A stretch of DNA of 64,000 bases from Seohaeicola sp024304985 (GCF_028802875.1 NZ_JARAMP010000001.1:124001-188000), one strand, 5' to 3'; counted from the stretch's first letter, positions 43,520 through 52,657 are shown. A program made the numbers and translations. Notes: generated by a model not told the origin, from the sequence alone.

Positions 43520-44620
43520 ATGCACGACGAACCCCTCTTGCCAGACCCGACCGGCGCCGCGCTGACGCTGTCGGATCTGGGCTGGTCCGCATATTTCGCG
43601 GATCAATGCGAGGATGCGGCGGCCTTGTTGCCGATGCGGATCATCTCGGTCCAGCGCGCAATGGCGACCGGGCTTGATCCGGATGGCGAACACCCCTTGG
43701 GGTTCCCTCCGGAATTGCGGGCGGGCGGACTGGCCGTTGGGGACTGGGTGCTGGTCGATCCCGACACGGGCCGGATCGCAAAGGTGCTGGAACGTTTGTC
43801 TGTTCTCAGCCGCCGCGCCGCAGGGGTTGAGGCCAAGCCGCAGCTTCTGGCGGCAAATGTCGATACGCTCTTCATCACAACCTCCTGCAATGCAGATTTC
43901 AACCCGGCGCGGCTTGAGAGGTATCTTGTGCTGGCCCTTGATGCCGGTGTGGCCCCCGTGATCGTGCTGACCAAGACGGACCAGACCGAAGATGCCCAGC
44001 GCTATGTCGATCAGGCCCGCGCCCTGTCAGACAAGCTGGACGGCGTGATCGCCCTGAATGCCAAGGACCCTTCGCAGATCACGCTGCTGTCCGCATGGTG
44101 CGGCACGGGTCGCACCGTGGCCTTTGTCGGATCATCAGGTGTCGGCAAATCCACGTTGATCAATGCCCTGACCGGCAGCGTGCAGGCCACCGCCGACATG
44201 CGGCAGGACGATGCCAAGGGCCGCCACACCACCACGGCGCGCTCGCTGCACCTGATCGCGGGCGGTGGGCTGGTCATCGACATGCCGGGAATGCGCGAGC
44301 TGGGACTGCATGACGTGGCTGGCGGCATCGCCGAGCTGTTCGAGGATATCACCCTTCTCACAACGCAATGCAAATTCCGCGACTGCAAGCACATGGCCGA
44401 GCCAGGCTGCGCGGTGCAGGCTGCGGTCGCCGCAGGCACCGTGGACCCTGCGCGGCTGGATCGCTGGCGGAAACTGACATCCGAGGATGCGCTCAACACG
44501 ACCTCTATGACCGTCAGCCGCCGCCGCGCGCGTGCCCTGACCCGCGCCCACAAAGCCGAACAAGACGCGAACCGCAACGCCAAAGCTCCCAAGCCCGGCA
44601 AGGGGCCCCGCAAGGGCTAG
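43520..44620 (+). CDS. rsgA: Ribosome small subunit-dependent GTPase A (RsgA)
   Basis: This 366-aa circularly permuted GTPase helps late 30S maturation. The G motifs appear in permuted order: TKTD (G4), then GSSGVGKST (G1) and DMPGMREL (G3). The C-terminal zinc site is CKFRDCKHMAEPGC, and the tail is basic (GKGPRKG). The N-terminal OB-fold is divergent. Its stop codon shares bases with the stop of the convergent phosphatase gene. Confidence 0.93.
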   Translation: MHDEPLLPDPTGAALTLSDLGWSAYFADQCEDAAALLPMRIISVQRAMATGLDPDGEHPLGFPPELRAGGLAVGDWVLVDPDTGRIAKVLERLSVLSRRAAGVEAKPQLLAANVDTLFITTSCNADFNPARLERYLVLALDAGVAPVIVLTKTDQTEDAQRYVDQARALSDKLDGVIALNAKDPSQITLLSAWCGTGRTVAFVGSSGVGKSTLINALTGSVQATADMRQDDAKGRHTTTARSLHLIAGGGLVIDMPGMRELGLHDVAGGIAELFEDITLLTTQCKFRDCKHMAEPGCAVQAAVAAGTVDPARLDRWRKLTSEDALNTTSMTVSRRRARALTRAHKAEQDANRNAKAPKPGKGPRKG

Positions 44621-45117
44621 GAGCGGGCTTTCGTCCGCCGCCGCAACGCCCAATCCATCTGGGCCTCGGTCTCGATCGCGCAGGGGCGCAAGGCCCGCAG
44701 GCGTTTCAGGGCCGGTCCCGCCGCCTCTCCCGCCTCGATCATCAGGCGCAGGGCGATCATGCCGGACCGCCCGCAACCTCCCTTGCAATGCACCAGCACC
44801 CGGCCGCCGCCGGACAGCGCTTTCAACGCCATGGCGCTGACCTCGCGCCAGCGGGCATCGGTCTCGCGATCGGGTATGCCGAAATCCGCGATCGGCAGAT
44901 GCACCCAGCGCGCGCCGCGTTCCTGCATGTCCTGACCCAGTCGCTCCGATCCGGTTTCGATCAATTCGATCCGCGTGGTCAGGCTGATCAACAACGCAGG
45001 CTGCCATTCGCGCAGATGCGCAAGGTCCGCAGCATAGTCGCCACGCCCGCCCGGCATGGGAGCGATGGCAAGAATGCCACCAGCCACGGGCAGTGCATGG
45101 ATGACCAGCGACGACAT
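44617..45117 (-). CDS. Dual-specificity/tyrosine phosphatase-like protein
   Basis: This 166-aa protein has the cysteine phosphatase signature HCKGGCGRSG (HCx5R plus Ser) and a conserved upstream region (PIADFGIPD) with a possible general-acid aspartate. The substrate may be phosphotyrosine, phosphoserine or a non-protein phosphate. It starts 1 bp after the metallopeptidase stop, so the two are probably co-transcribed. Its 3' end overlaps the convergent rsgA end by 4 bp. Confidence 0.85.
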   Translation of the reverse strand: MSSLVIHALPVAGGILAIAPMPGGRGDYAADLAHLREWQPALLISLTTRIELIETGSERLGQDMQERGARWVHLPIADFGIPDRETDARWREVSAMALKALSGGGRVLVHCKGGCGRSGMIALRLMIEAGEAAGPALKRLRALRPCAIETEAQMDWALRRRTKARS

Positions 45118-45118
45118 G

Positions 45119-45961
45119 TCAGAGCGTCCTTGCCCCAAAGGTGTCACAGCGCCCGATCTCGCCGCTGTCATAACCGATGGTGAACCAGCGCGCGCGCTGT
45201 TCACTGGTGCCATGGGTGAATGTATGGGGCTGCGGCACGCGCCCTGCCCGCTTTTGCAGCAGATCATCCCCGATCATCCGCGCAGCATTCAACGCCTCTT
45301 CCAGATCACCGGGCTCCAGAAGACCGTCTACCGCCCGCGCCCAGACACCCGACAGGCAATCCGCCTGAAGCTCCAACCGCACGGTCAGGGCATTGCCCTC
45401 GGCCGTGCTGGCCGCCTGCCGGGCGCGATGCACCTCTCCCAGAATGCCAAGCTCGTTCTGGATGTGATGCGCCACTTCATGAGCGATGACATAGGCGGCC
45501 GCGAAATCACCCTTGGCCCCCAATTCGCGCGACAGCGTGGCGAAGAATTCCGTATCAAGATAGGCTTTGCGATCCGCCGGACAGTAGAACGGTCCCGTCG
45601 CCCCTGACGCTCCGCCGCAGGGGCTTTGCGTCACACCGGAATACAGCACCAGCACCGGCGGAACATAATCCACCCCTGCTTGCGCGGGCATGACCTGATC
45701 CCAGACGGCCTCGGTCGTGGCCAGAACGCGGGCCGTGAAGTCGGCGGCATGATTCTCGGCCTCGGTGGGCGTGCGCTGGGTGATCTGACCGCGCGGGTCC
45801 TGATCCTGCAACAGGGGCGTCACGTCGATCCCTGCGAAATACCCGATGGCCAGCACCACAAGCAGGCCTACGCCGCTCAGGCCCGCCTTTCCGCCGACGC
45901 GCCGCGCCTGACCGCGCCGGTCCTCGATATTGCGGCTGCGCCGCACGTCCTTGAGCCGCAT
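45119..45961 (-). CDS. Neutral zinc metallopeptidase, YpfJ family, membrane-anchored
   Basis: This 280-aa protein begins with a basic segment (MRLKDVRRSRNIEDRRG), has one transmembrane helix (GVGLLVVLAIGYFAG), and carries the zinc-binding HEVAHH motif with the family's FYCPADRKAYLD and LELQADCLSGVWA. The peptidase domain would face the periplasm; substrates are unknown. ATG 45961 has a GGGGGA ribosome binding site; an in-frame ATG at 46036 lacks support. The phosphatase gene follows at once. Confidence 0.88.
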   Translation of the reverse strand: MRLKDVRRSRNIEDRRGQARRVGGKAGLSGVGLLVVLAIGYFAGIDVTPLLQDQDPRGQITQRTPTEAENHAADFTARVLATTEAVWDQVMPAQAGVDYVPPVLVLYSGVTQSPCGGASGATGPFYCPADRKAYLDTEFFATLSRELGAKGDFAAAYVIAHEVAHHIQNELGILGEVHRARQAASTAEGNALTVRLELQADCLSGVWARAVDGLLEPGDLEEALNAARMIGDDLLQKRAGRVPQPHTFTHGTSEQRARWFTIGYDSGEIGRCDTFGARTL

Positions 45962-46116
45962 CGTCGATCCCCCCCGGAACCCAGCATGACCAGACCAGAC
46001 TACACCAAAGACGGTAGCGGAAAAGCCCGGATTCACCTTGCCTCTTGTGCGGCCACGTCTGGACGCGGGCGGGCCGATTGCCTAGGTTGAGGTCTGACCC
46101 CTGAACCCGAGGCCCC

Positions 46117-47871
46117 ATGACCCAGACACAAGCCACCGGCTACCGCGTTCTGGCCCGGAAATACCGGCCCGAAACCTTTGCCGATCTGGTCGGTCAGGAT
46201 GCCATGGTGCGCACCCTTCGCAATGCCTTTGCCGCCGACCGTATCGCGCAGGCCTTCATCATGACCGGCATCAGGGGCACCGGAAAGACCACAACCGCGC
46301 GGATCATCGCCAAGGGAATGAACTGCATCGGTGTGGACGGAACAGGTGGGCCTACCACAGATCCCTGTGGCCAGTGCGAACATTGCGTAGCGATCATGGA
46401 AGGCCGCCACGTCGATGTGATGGAAATGGACGCCGCCTCCCGCACCGGCGTGGGCGACATCCGCGAGATCATCGAAAGCGTGCATTACCGCGCCGCCTCG
46501 GCCCGCTACAAGATCTACATCATCGACGAGGTGCACATGCTCTCGACCAGCGCGTTCAACGCGCTGCTCAAGACGCTGGAAGAGCCGCCCGCGCATGTGA
46601 AGTTCATCTTCGCCACGACCGAAATCCGCAAGGTGCCGGTCACCGTCCTGTCCCGCTGCCAGCGATTCGACCTGCGCCGGATCGAACCCGAGGTGATGAT
46701 CGCCCTGCTGCGCAAGATCGCCGGGGCCGAGGGCGCACAGATCAGCGATGACGCGCTGGCCCTGATCACGCGCGCCGCCGAAGGCTCGGCCCGCGATGCC
46801 ACGTCGCTGCTGGATCAGGCAATCTCCCATGGCGCGGGCGAAACGACCGCCGATCAGGTGCGCGCGATGCTGGGGCTGGCGGATCGTGGCCGGGTGCTGG
46901 ATCTGTTCGACATGATCATGCGCGGCGATGCGGGCGGCGCATTGGCCGAACTGGGCGCGCAATATGCCGACGGGGCGGATCCGATGGCGGTCCTGCGCGA
47001 TCTGGCCGAGGTGACGCACTGGATTTCCGTGGTCAAGATCACCCCGGATGCCGCCGAGGACCCGACCGTGGGCCCGGACGAGCGTGCGCGCGGGCAGACG
47101 ATGGCCGAAGGCTTGCCCCTGCGGGCGCTGGCGCGGATGTGGCAGATGCTGCTCAAGGCACTGGACGAGGTGGCGCAGGCCCCCAACGCCATGATGGCCG
47201 CCGAGATGGCCGTGATCCGCCTGACCCATGTCGCCGACCTGCCCACGCCCGAAGAACTGGTGCGCAAACTGCCCGACCTGCCTCCACCCTCTCCGGGCGG
47301 TGGCCCCGGCGGTGGCATGGTCGCAGGCGGAATGGATAGCGGCGCGTCGGCCATGACGCGGGGGGGCAGCGTTCCCTCGGGAAATGGTGGCGGCAGCACG
47401 GTGCAGGCTGTGGCATTGGACGCCGATCAGGCGCTGGCGCGCTTTCCGACCTTTGACCATGTGGTCGATCTGATCCGCGCCAATCGCGATGTGAAATTGC
47501 TGGTCGAGGTGGAAACCGGCGTCCAGTTGGCGGCCTACCGCCCCGGTCGCATCGAATTCGTCCCCGCCGAAGGGGCCGCCTCTGATCTGGCGCAGCGGCT
47601 GGGCCAGCGGCTGCAACTCTGGACCGGCAACCGCTGGGCGGTCAGCCTTGTGAACGAAGGCGGTGCCCCCTCCATCGCTGCCGCGCGCGACGCGACCGAG
47701 GCCAACCTTAAGGCCGAAGTGGAGGCGCATCCGATGATGCAGGCAGTGCTCAGCGCCTTTCCCAAGGCCCGGATCACTGAAATCCGCACACCCGACAAAC
47801 TGGCCGCCGCCGCACAGACCGAGGCCCTGCCCGAGGTCGAGGATGAATGGGACCCGTTCGAGGATGACTGA
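46117..47871 (+). CDS. dnaX: DNA polymerase III subunit gamma/tau
   Basis: This 584-aa clamp-loader ATPase shows YRPETFADLVGQ, Walker A GIRGTGKTT, the zinc-finger cysteines in the CGQCEHC region, Walker B DEVHMLSTSAFNALLKTLEEPP and the sensor 1 SRC in LSRCQRF. A Gly/Ser-rich linker near residues 390-430 leads to a C-terminal tau-like domain. I see no A-rich slippery site of the E. coli type, so a shorter gamma form is not predicted. It is first in dnaX-ybaB-recR. Confidence 0.95.
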   Translation: MTQTQATGYRVLARKYRPETFADLVGQDAMVRTLRNAFAADRIAQAFIMTGIRGTGKTTTARIIAKGMNCIGVDGTGGPTTDPCGQCEHCVAIMEGRHVDVMEMDAASRTGVGDIREIIESVHYRAASARYKIYIIDEVHMLSTSAFNALLKTLEEPPAHVKFIFATTEIRKVPVTVLSRCQRFDLRRIEPEVMIALLRKIAGAEGAQISDDALALITRAAEGSARDATSLLDQAISHGAGETTADQVRAMLGLADRGRVLDLFDMIMRGDAGGALAELGAQYADGADPMAVLRDLAEVTHWISVVKITPDAAEDPTVGPDERARGQTMAEGLPLRALARMWQMLLKALDEVAQAPNAMMAAEMAVIRLTHVADLPTPEELVRKLPDLPPPSPGGGPGGGMVAGGMDSGASAMTRGGSVPSGNGGGSTVQAVALDADQALARFPTFDHVVDLIRANRDVKLLVEVETGVQLAAYRPGRIEFVPAEGAASDLAQRLGQRLQLWTGNRWAVSLVNEGGAPSIAAARDATEANLKAEVEAHPMMQAVLSAFPKARITEIRTPDKLAAAAQTEALPEVEDEWDPFEDD

Positions 47872-47910
47872 ACGCTCCGCAACCACAACGCACAAAAAAG
47901 GAATGACACG

Positions 47911-48255
47911 ATGCTCAAGGGACTAGGCGGGCTTGGCGACATGGCCAAGATGATGAAAGCCGCGCAGGACATGCAGCAGAAGATGGCGCAACTGCAGGAA
48001 GAGATGCAGCAGATGACCGTCACCGGCGAATCCGGCGCCGGGCTGGTCAAGGCCACCTGCACCGTGAAGGGCGAATTGAAGGGGCTGGACATCGACCCGT
48101 CGATCTTCAACCCGGATGAAAAGGAAGTCGTCGAGGACCTGATCCTTGCCGCGATCAAGGATGCGCAAGGCAAGGCGTCCGAGAAAGCGCAGGCCAAGAT
48201 GGGCAAACTGACCGAAGGTCTGGGACTGCCCAAGGACATGAAGCTGCCCTTCTGA
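47911..48255 (+). CDS. YbaB/EbfC family nucleoid-associated protein
   Basis: This 114-aa DNA-binding protein has the Met/Gln-rich helix MAKMMKAAQDMQQKMAQL and the ATCTVKGELKGLDIDPSIF strand region of the family. It lies between dnaX and recR, its usual place. AAAAGGAAT precedes the ATG. Confidence 0.94.
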   Translation: MLKGLGGLGDMAKMMKAAQDMQQKMAQLQEEMQQMTVTGESGAGLVKATCTVKGELKGLDIDPSIFNPDEKEVVEDLILAAIKDAQGKASEKAQAKMGKLTEGLGLPKDMKLPF

Positions 48256-48331
48256 CCTGCTCAGAACCCGGCCCTGTCATCGTTCTGCTCTCACTCATTC
48301 CACTCTCCAGCCCCGGACCGGACAACCGCAC

Positions 48332-48925
48332 ATGAGCGCCACGCGCGAGATCGAGGCCCTGATCGACATGATGGCAAGGCTGCCGGGCCTCGGCCCGCGC
48401 TCGGCACGGCGGGCGGTGCTCCACATGATCCGCAAGCGAAGCCTGTTGATGACACCGCTGGCCGACCTGATGCAGAAGGTGGCCGCCAGTGCGCGCGAAT
48501 GTCTGAACTGCGGCAATATCGGAACGGGCGATATCTGCGACATCTGCGCCTCGGAGAAGCGCGCGAATGGCATGATCTGCGTGGTCGAGGATGTGGCCGA
48601 CCTTTGGGCGCTGGAACGCTCTGGTGTGTTCAAGGGACGGTATCATGTTCTGGGCGGCACACTCTCGGCGCTGGATCAGATCGGCCCGGAACAGCTGCGC
48701 ATCCCGCGCCTGATCGACCGGGTCGAAAGCGAAGGCGTGACCGAAGTCATCCTGGCCCTGAACGCTACCGTGGATGGCCAGACCACCGCCCATTATATCG
48801 CCGATCAGCTTGAAGACCGGGTCGCGCTCACCTCTTTGGCGCAGGGCGTCCCGATCGGGGGCGAGTTGGATTATCTGGACGATGGCACCATCACGGCAGC
48901 CCTGAACGCGCGGCGGAAGGTTTGA
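48332..48925 (+). CDS. recR: Recombination mediator protein RecR
   Basis: This 197-aa protein acts with RecF and RecO in loading RecA. It shows the helix-hairpin-helix start (LPGLGPRSARRAVLHM), a zinc finger (CLNCGNIGTGDICDIC), and a Toprim domain (CVVEDVADLWALE to GGTLSALDQIGP). It is the last gene of the dnaX operon, and a dispersed repeat follows. Confidence 0.96.
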   Translation: MSATREIEALIDMMARLPGLGPRSARRAVLHMIRKRSLLMTPLADLMQKVAASARECLNCGNIGTGDICDICASEKRANGMICVVEDVADLWALERSGVFKGRYHVLGGTLSALDQIGPEQLRIPRLIDRVESEGVTEVILALNATVDGQTTAHYIADQLEDRVALTSLAQGVPIGGELDYLDDGTITAALNARRKV

Positions 48926-48966
48926 CCCGACCCAAGCGACCCGCTGCGTGGCACAGGCTGTGCAAT

Positions 48967-48989
48967 GGATATTTACAGCAAGAAGAAGC
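48967..48989 (+). repeat. Dispersed intergenic repeat, copy 3
   Basis: GGATATTTACAGCAAGAAGA matches copy 1 over nearly its full length. It lies between the convergent ends of recR and ornithine decarboxylase. Confidence 0.55.
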
Positions 48990-49024
48990 AGGCGCGCGGA
49001 CTTGCAGCGCGCGCCTGCAGGCTG

Positions 49025-50197
49025 TCAGATCTCGACCACGTCCAGCGGCGGAAAGCCATTGAAGCAGACCGAGGAATAGGTCGATGTATATGCCCCGCAG
49101 TTGCGGATGATGAAGCGATCCCCCGCGCGCAAACCGACCGGCAACTGCACCGGGCGCTTTTCGTAAAGCACGTCGGCGCTGTCGCAGGACGGACCGGCCA
49201 GAATGCAGGCGCCTGTTTCCTCATGGTCCCGGTCAGTGATGAACTGATAGCGGATCGCCTCGTCCATGGTTTCGGCCAGACCCGAGAACTTGCCGATATC
49301 CAGGTAAACCCAACGACAGATGTCATCCTCCGACTTGCGCGAAACCAGCAGCACCTCGGCGGCGATCATCCCGGCTTCGGCCACCATGCCACGGCCGGGT
49401 TCGGCCATGACGCGGGCGGCACCGTCGAACCGCGCCTCGACCATCTCCATCACGCGGGCGGCATAGATGGAGGGCGCCTCGATCTCTTCGCCATAGAAGG
49501 CGGGAAAGCCGCCACCGATGTTCAGCAGGTCCAGATCGAACCCGGCCGCGCGGGCCGTGGCCCATGCGGCGGCGACATGATCCAGCGTGCTTGTCCACAT
49601 CTCGGCGCGACGGGTCTGGCTGCCGACATGGAAGGACAGACCCACAGGCCGCAAGCCCAATGCGGTGGCGCGCGTCATCAGCGGCACGACCATTTCCGGC
49701 GCGCAGCCGAACTTGCGGCTAAGCGGCCAGTCAGCCTCGGTCGAGCCGACGAGCAATCGGATATAGACCTGCGCACCAGGGGCGTGCAGGGCCAGTTTTT
49801 CCAGCTCTTCTTCTGCGTCAGCGGCAAAGATGGTGATCCCGGCGGCATGGGCAAAGGCGATGTCCGCAGCGCGTTTCACGGTATTGCCGAACGAGATCGT
49901 CTCGGGCCGGGCCCCAAGGCTCAGGCAGAGTTCGATCTCGCCGCGCGAGGCTGCGTCGAAATGGCAGCCTTCCGCGATGAGCGTCGACAGGATGCCCCGC
50001 GCCGGGTTCGCCTTGACGGCATAATGGATGTCGGCCCGGCCCAGACCGGCCTTGAGCGCGCGATACTGATCCGCCACGATCTGCGTATCCAGAACCAGCG
50101 TGGGGCGGTCGAAGGATGTCTGGCGGATATAGGACTCGATGCGATGGGATGCGCGGACGGCATCGCCACCCAGATGGGGGTTCACGTAGGCGTTCAT
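49025..50197 (-). CDS. Type III PLP-dependent ornithine (lysine/ornithine) decarboxylase
   Basis: This 390-aa alanine-racemase-fold enzyme would make putrescine from ornithine. Visible motifs are the PLP lysine in YAVKANP, HVGSQ, GGGFP, AEPGR and the active-site CDSAD. The start is ATG 50197, with GGAG 6 nt upstream; an ATG at 50203 would leave no spacing. The 226-bp upstream gap can fold into a long-stem RNA, probably a regulatory leader. Lysine decarboxylation is possible as a side activity. Confidence 0.9.
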   Translation of the reverse strand: MNAYVNPHLGGDAVRASHRIESYIRQTSFDRPTLVLDTQIVADQYRALKAGLGRADIHYAVKANPARGILSTLIAEGCHFDAASRGEIELCLSLGARPETISFGNTVKRAADIAFAHAAGITIFAADAEEELEKLALHAPGAQVYIRLLVGSTEADWPLSRKFGCAPEMVVPLMTRATALGLRPVGLSFHVGSQTRRAEMWTSTLDHVAAAWATARAAGFDLDLLNIGGGFPAFYGEEIEAPSIYAARVMEMVEARFDGAARVMAEPGRGMVAEAGMIAAEVLLVSRKSEDDICRWVYLDIGKFSGLAETMDEAIRYQFITDRDHEETGACILAGPSCDSADVLYEKRPVQLPVGLRAGDRFIIRNCGAYTSTYSSVCFNGFPPLDVVEI

Positions 50198-50199
50198 GG

Positions 50200-50274
50200 T
50201 CATCTCCAATAGGACCCGGGCCATCGGCCCGACCAGTTCAAAAAGGAGACGTTACCGTCGCTACGTAAACACAT
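50200..50274 (-). CDS. Possible leader peptide in the ornithine decarboxylase 5' region
   Basis: A 24-codon frame begins MCLRSDGNVSF and ends with Trp-Arg and a TGA that overlaps the upstream ATG of the decarboxylase (ATGACCATG), 2 nt before its likely start codon. It has three arginine codons. There is no clear ribosome binding site. It may be a translational leader that couples to decarboxylase translation, or chance. Confidence 0.25.
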   Translation of the reverse strand: MCLRSDGNVSFLNWSGRWPGSYWR

Positions 50275-50400
50275 GAGGGCTTTCGGTCCCTCGGCCAGAG
50301 GCGCGTGCGTTGGCGTCTATGGTCGCGCACTTAAGTCCAGTTCCGTTCTGGCGCAAGATGTTTTCAGGAACCCCTCGAAAAAATACCTCACGCGCCTCTG
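50275..50400 (-). promoter_or_regulatory. Structured leader RNA of ornithine decarboxylase (speF-leader candidate)
   Basis: On the minus strand, CAGAGGCGCGTG (50400-50389) is fully complementary to CACGCGCCTCTG (50307-50296), a 12-bp stem enclosing about 81 nt. Inside, CCAG-AACGGAA-CTGG and GTTCC/GGAAC can pair. A second hairpin, GAGGG with CCCTC (50292-50275), follows, then GTTTAC/GTAAC complementarity near the start. Alphaproteobacterial ornithine decarboxylase genes are known to carry the speF leader motif. Membership of that Rfam family is my inference. Confidence 0.6.
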
Positions 50401-50423
50401 TCGCGGGTCGGCGGGCCTGTTCA

Positions 50424-51569
50424 TCACGTGGGCACCGCCGCCTCTTTCGCCCAGGCCGGCAGGTTGCGCCCCAGCGCCAGTTCGGCCCCCAGACGACCCA
50501 GTTCGTCACTGCATTTGGCACCCCGGCCACAGCCCCCGACAGCGACGGAAAGGCGCGGGCTGAGCCGGTCCAGCGCGGGGATGTTCTGCGGGGTGAAGGT
50601 GGTCACGCAGGGCTGCACATGCGCGGATTGCACCACAAGTCCCGGCATCCTTGCCTTCACCTGCGCCTCAAGCATCCGGCCCACAGCGGCATTGCCGCCC
50701 CCGCGGAACCAATCCTGAATATCTTGCGTGTCACGCAAGACCACATCCACCACATCGCCCCCCATCTTGAGGTAAGTACGGCCGTCAGGATAGCGGATCG
50801 GCGGCAACAGGTATGGATCATTGCCATCCGGCTCCAGCCAGATCAGCGAGGGCATCGCGGCAAGACGCGCGGTTTCAGCCGCGTCAATCTCCAACAGCAC
50901 AACCGTGCGCGCATAGACAACCAGCGGCAGAGGCTGGGGCAGGATCATGTTGGCAAAGCCACCCGCCGCCACCAGCACCTGACTGGCCAGCACATCACCC
51001 TGATCGGTTCGGATACGAAGGCCTGTCGCTGTCTCGTCCAGTCCCAGAACGGTATCGGGCAGACGTCGCGCCCCCGCGCGTTCGGCGATCCTGATCTGGG
51101 CCCGGACCAGCGCACGCGGGTTGATATGCCCCGCCCCTTGCCCCTCGAACAGTGCCAGCGTGCCCGGATCGAACTGGAAGAAGGGAAAGCGTCGCGCCAA
51201 CTCGTCGCCTTGCAGCCTGTCGCAAGGCAGGGCCTGATCCTGCTGCACCTGACAGAGGCGGCGGATATAGGGGCTGTCCTCATCCCCGGCCATGACCGTG
51301 CCTGTCTCATGGAAAAAACGGATGCCGCTGTCAGCCTCGATCTGGCGATAGCGGGCGATACTGGCGCGACTGGCCCTGCTCCAGAATGGCCAGGGGTCCA
51401 GCGCACGGGTGATCCTGCCTTCATCGTAATGACTGCCGAAGACGCCGTGATGCGTGGATTTATCCTGCGGTTCGGGCGGACCGATCAGCACAACCTCATG
51501 TCCGTCCTGCGTCAGATGGCGGGCGGCGGCGGCCCCGATCATCCCTGCGCCGATCACGGCTATGACCAT
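50424..51569 (-). CDS. FAD-dependent amino-acid oxidase (glycine/D-amino acid oxidase, DAO family)
   Basis: This 381-aa flavoprotein starts with the dinucleotide-binding MVIAVIGAGMIGAAAARHL, and its C-terminal DAO region includes GGCGRGAKCSDELGRLGA. It probably oxidises an N-substituted or D-amino acid; the substrate is undetermined. AGGAGG lies 5 nt before ATG 51569; the frame is open upstream without support. It precedes the ornithine decarboxylase gene on the same strand across the structured leader. Confidence 0.85.
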   Translation of the reverse strand: MVIAVIGAGMIGAAAARHLTQDGHEVVLIGPPEPQDKSTHHGVFGSHYDEGRITRALDPWPFWSRASRASIARYRQIEADSGIRFFHETGTVMAGDEDSPYIRRLCQVQQDQALPCDRLQGDELARRFPFFQFDPGTLALFEGQGAGHINPRALVRAQIRIAERAGARRLPDTVLGLDETATGLRIRTDQGDVLASQVLVAAGGFANMILPQPLPLVVYARTVVLLEIDAAETARLAAMPSLIWLEPDGNDPYLLPPIRYPDGRTYLKMGGDVVDVVLRDTQDIQDWFRGGGNAAVGRMLEAQVKARMPGLVVQSAHVQPCVTTFTPQNIPALDRLSPRLSVAVGGCGRGAKCSDELGRLGAELALGRNLPAWAKEAAVPT

Positions 51570-51652
51570 TCTGCCCTCCTGCTCAGATGTTCGGCCCAGA
51601 CTGCCCAAGGCGGCGTCTGCTGCCAAGCCGGAACCCACTCATCCGCATGAAA

Positions 51653-51677
51653 AAGCCCGGGCAGAAGGCCCGGGCTT
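51653..51677 (-). terminator. Terminator after trcR
   Basis: A 10-bp stem, AAGCCCGGGC with GCCCGGGCTT, encloses a 5-nt loop, and a run of T residues follows on the minus strand. Confidence 0.88.
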
Positions 51678-51701
51678 GAACGATCGGCTAACGTCAGTGG
51701 A

Positions 51702-52463
51702 TCAGCGGCGGCTGCCCTGATCCTCGTCATCTTCGTCATCGTCGGAATCGGGCAGGTTGAAGAAGCTGTCCGCGTCATACTTCGTCTCGGGCTTCTCGTC
51801 CTCGTCGTCTTCGCGCAGGGTAAAGCTTTCCAGCCCTTCGATGGCGGTGGGCAGACGGGGCGCGTCATCCATGCCCAGCGACTGCTCGGTGCTCACCAGC
51901 TTGCGACGCTCGTCATCGCTCATCACCACGCCCTCGGCGGCACGCTTGGCGGCGGCTTTCTGCACGGCGGCATCCAGTTCGGACTGCTTGCACAGCCCCA
52001 GGGCCACGGGGTCGATCGGCGAGATGTTCCCGATGTTCCAGTGGGTCCGCTCACGAATCGCCTGAATGGTCGGCTTGGTTGTGCCCACCAGCTTGCCGAT
52101 CTGACCGTCGGTCAGTTCGGGATGGAACTTTACCAGCCAGTAGATCGCGGCAGGGCGGTCCTGACGCTTGCTGAGCGGGGTGTAGCGCGGGCCGCGACGG
52201 GTTTCCTCGCCCACCGCGGCGGGGTTGAACTTGAGCTTCAGCTTGTGCAGCGGATTGGCCTGCCCCTTGTCGATCTCGTCCTGGGTCAGCTGATTGTTGG
52301 CAATGGGATCAAACCCCTTGACGCCCGTGGCCACATCACCATCGGCAATGCCCTGAACCTCAAGCTCGTGCATGCCGGTGAAGTCGGCGATCTGCTTGAA
52401 GGACAGCGTGGTGTTGTCCACCAGCCAGACAGCGGTTGCCCTGGCCATGATCGGTTTGGTCAT
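51702..52463 (-). CDS. trcR: Cell cycle transcriptional regulator TrcR (DUF1013)
   Basis: This 253-aa protein opens with a helix-turn-helix-like segment (MARATAVWLVDNTTLSFKQIADFTGMHELEVQGIADGD cut across the family's start) and a second repeat (LTDGQIGKLVGTTKPTIQAIRERTHWN). It ends in a strongly acidic tail (LREDDEDEKPE and SDDDEDDEDQG). It matches the alphaproteobacterial TrcR family, linked to cell-cycle gene control. ATG 52463 has GGAGA upstream. It stands alone with its own terminator. Confidence 0.87.
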   Translation of the reverse strand: MTKPIMARATAVWLVDNTTLSFKQIADFTGMHELEVQGIADGDVATGVKGFDPIANNQLTQDEIDKGQANPLHKLKLKFNPAAVGEETRRGPRYTPLSKRQDRPAAIYWLVKFHPELTDGQIGKLVGTTKPTIQAIRERTHWNIGNISPIDPVALGLCKQSELDAAVQKAAAKRAAEGVVMSDDERRKLVSTEQSLGMDDAPRLPTAIEGLESFTLREDDEDEKPETKYDADSFFNLPDSDDDEDDEDQGSRR

Positions 52464-52657
52464 GTCATCATCTCCTTGACCCGAAAACCTCCCCTTGCGA
52501 CAAATCTTTCCCGCCGCCTGAAAAGGCTGCCCCGGTCGGGGCGGGTTACCGTTGTCGGGGAACTTGACGGCTATATAGTAGAGAAGCCGCGCCAAGAAAA
52601 GCCCGAATGAATCGGGCGGCCCCAGCCCTGATGACCCACCCCGCCGCCGGAGAGCCG

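Noticed and set aside
46117..47871. Programmed frameshift in dnaX
   Set aside because: I found no run of A residues with a downstream stem of the known type; the full-length frame is intact.
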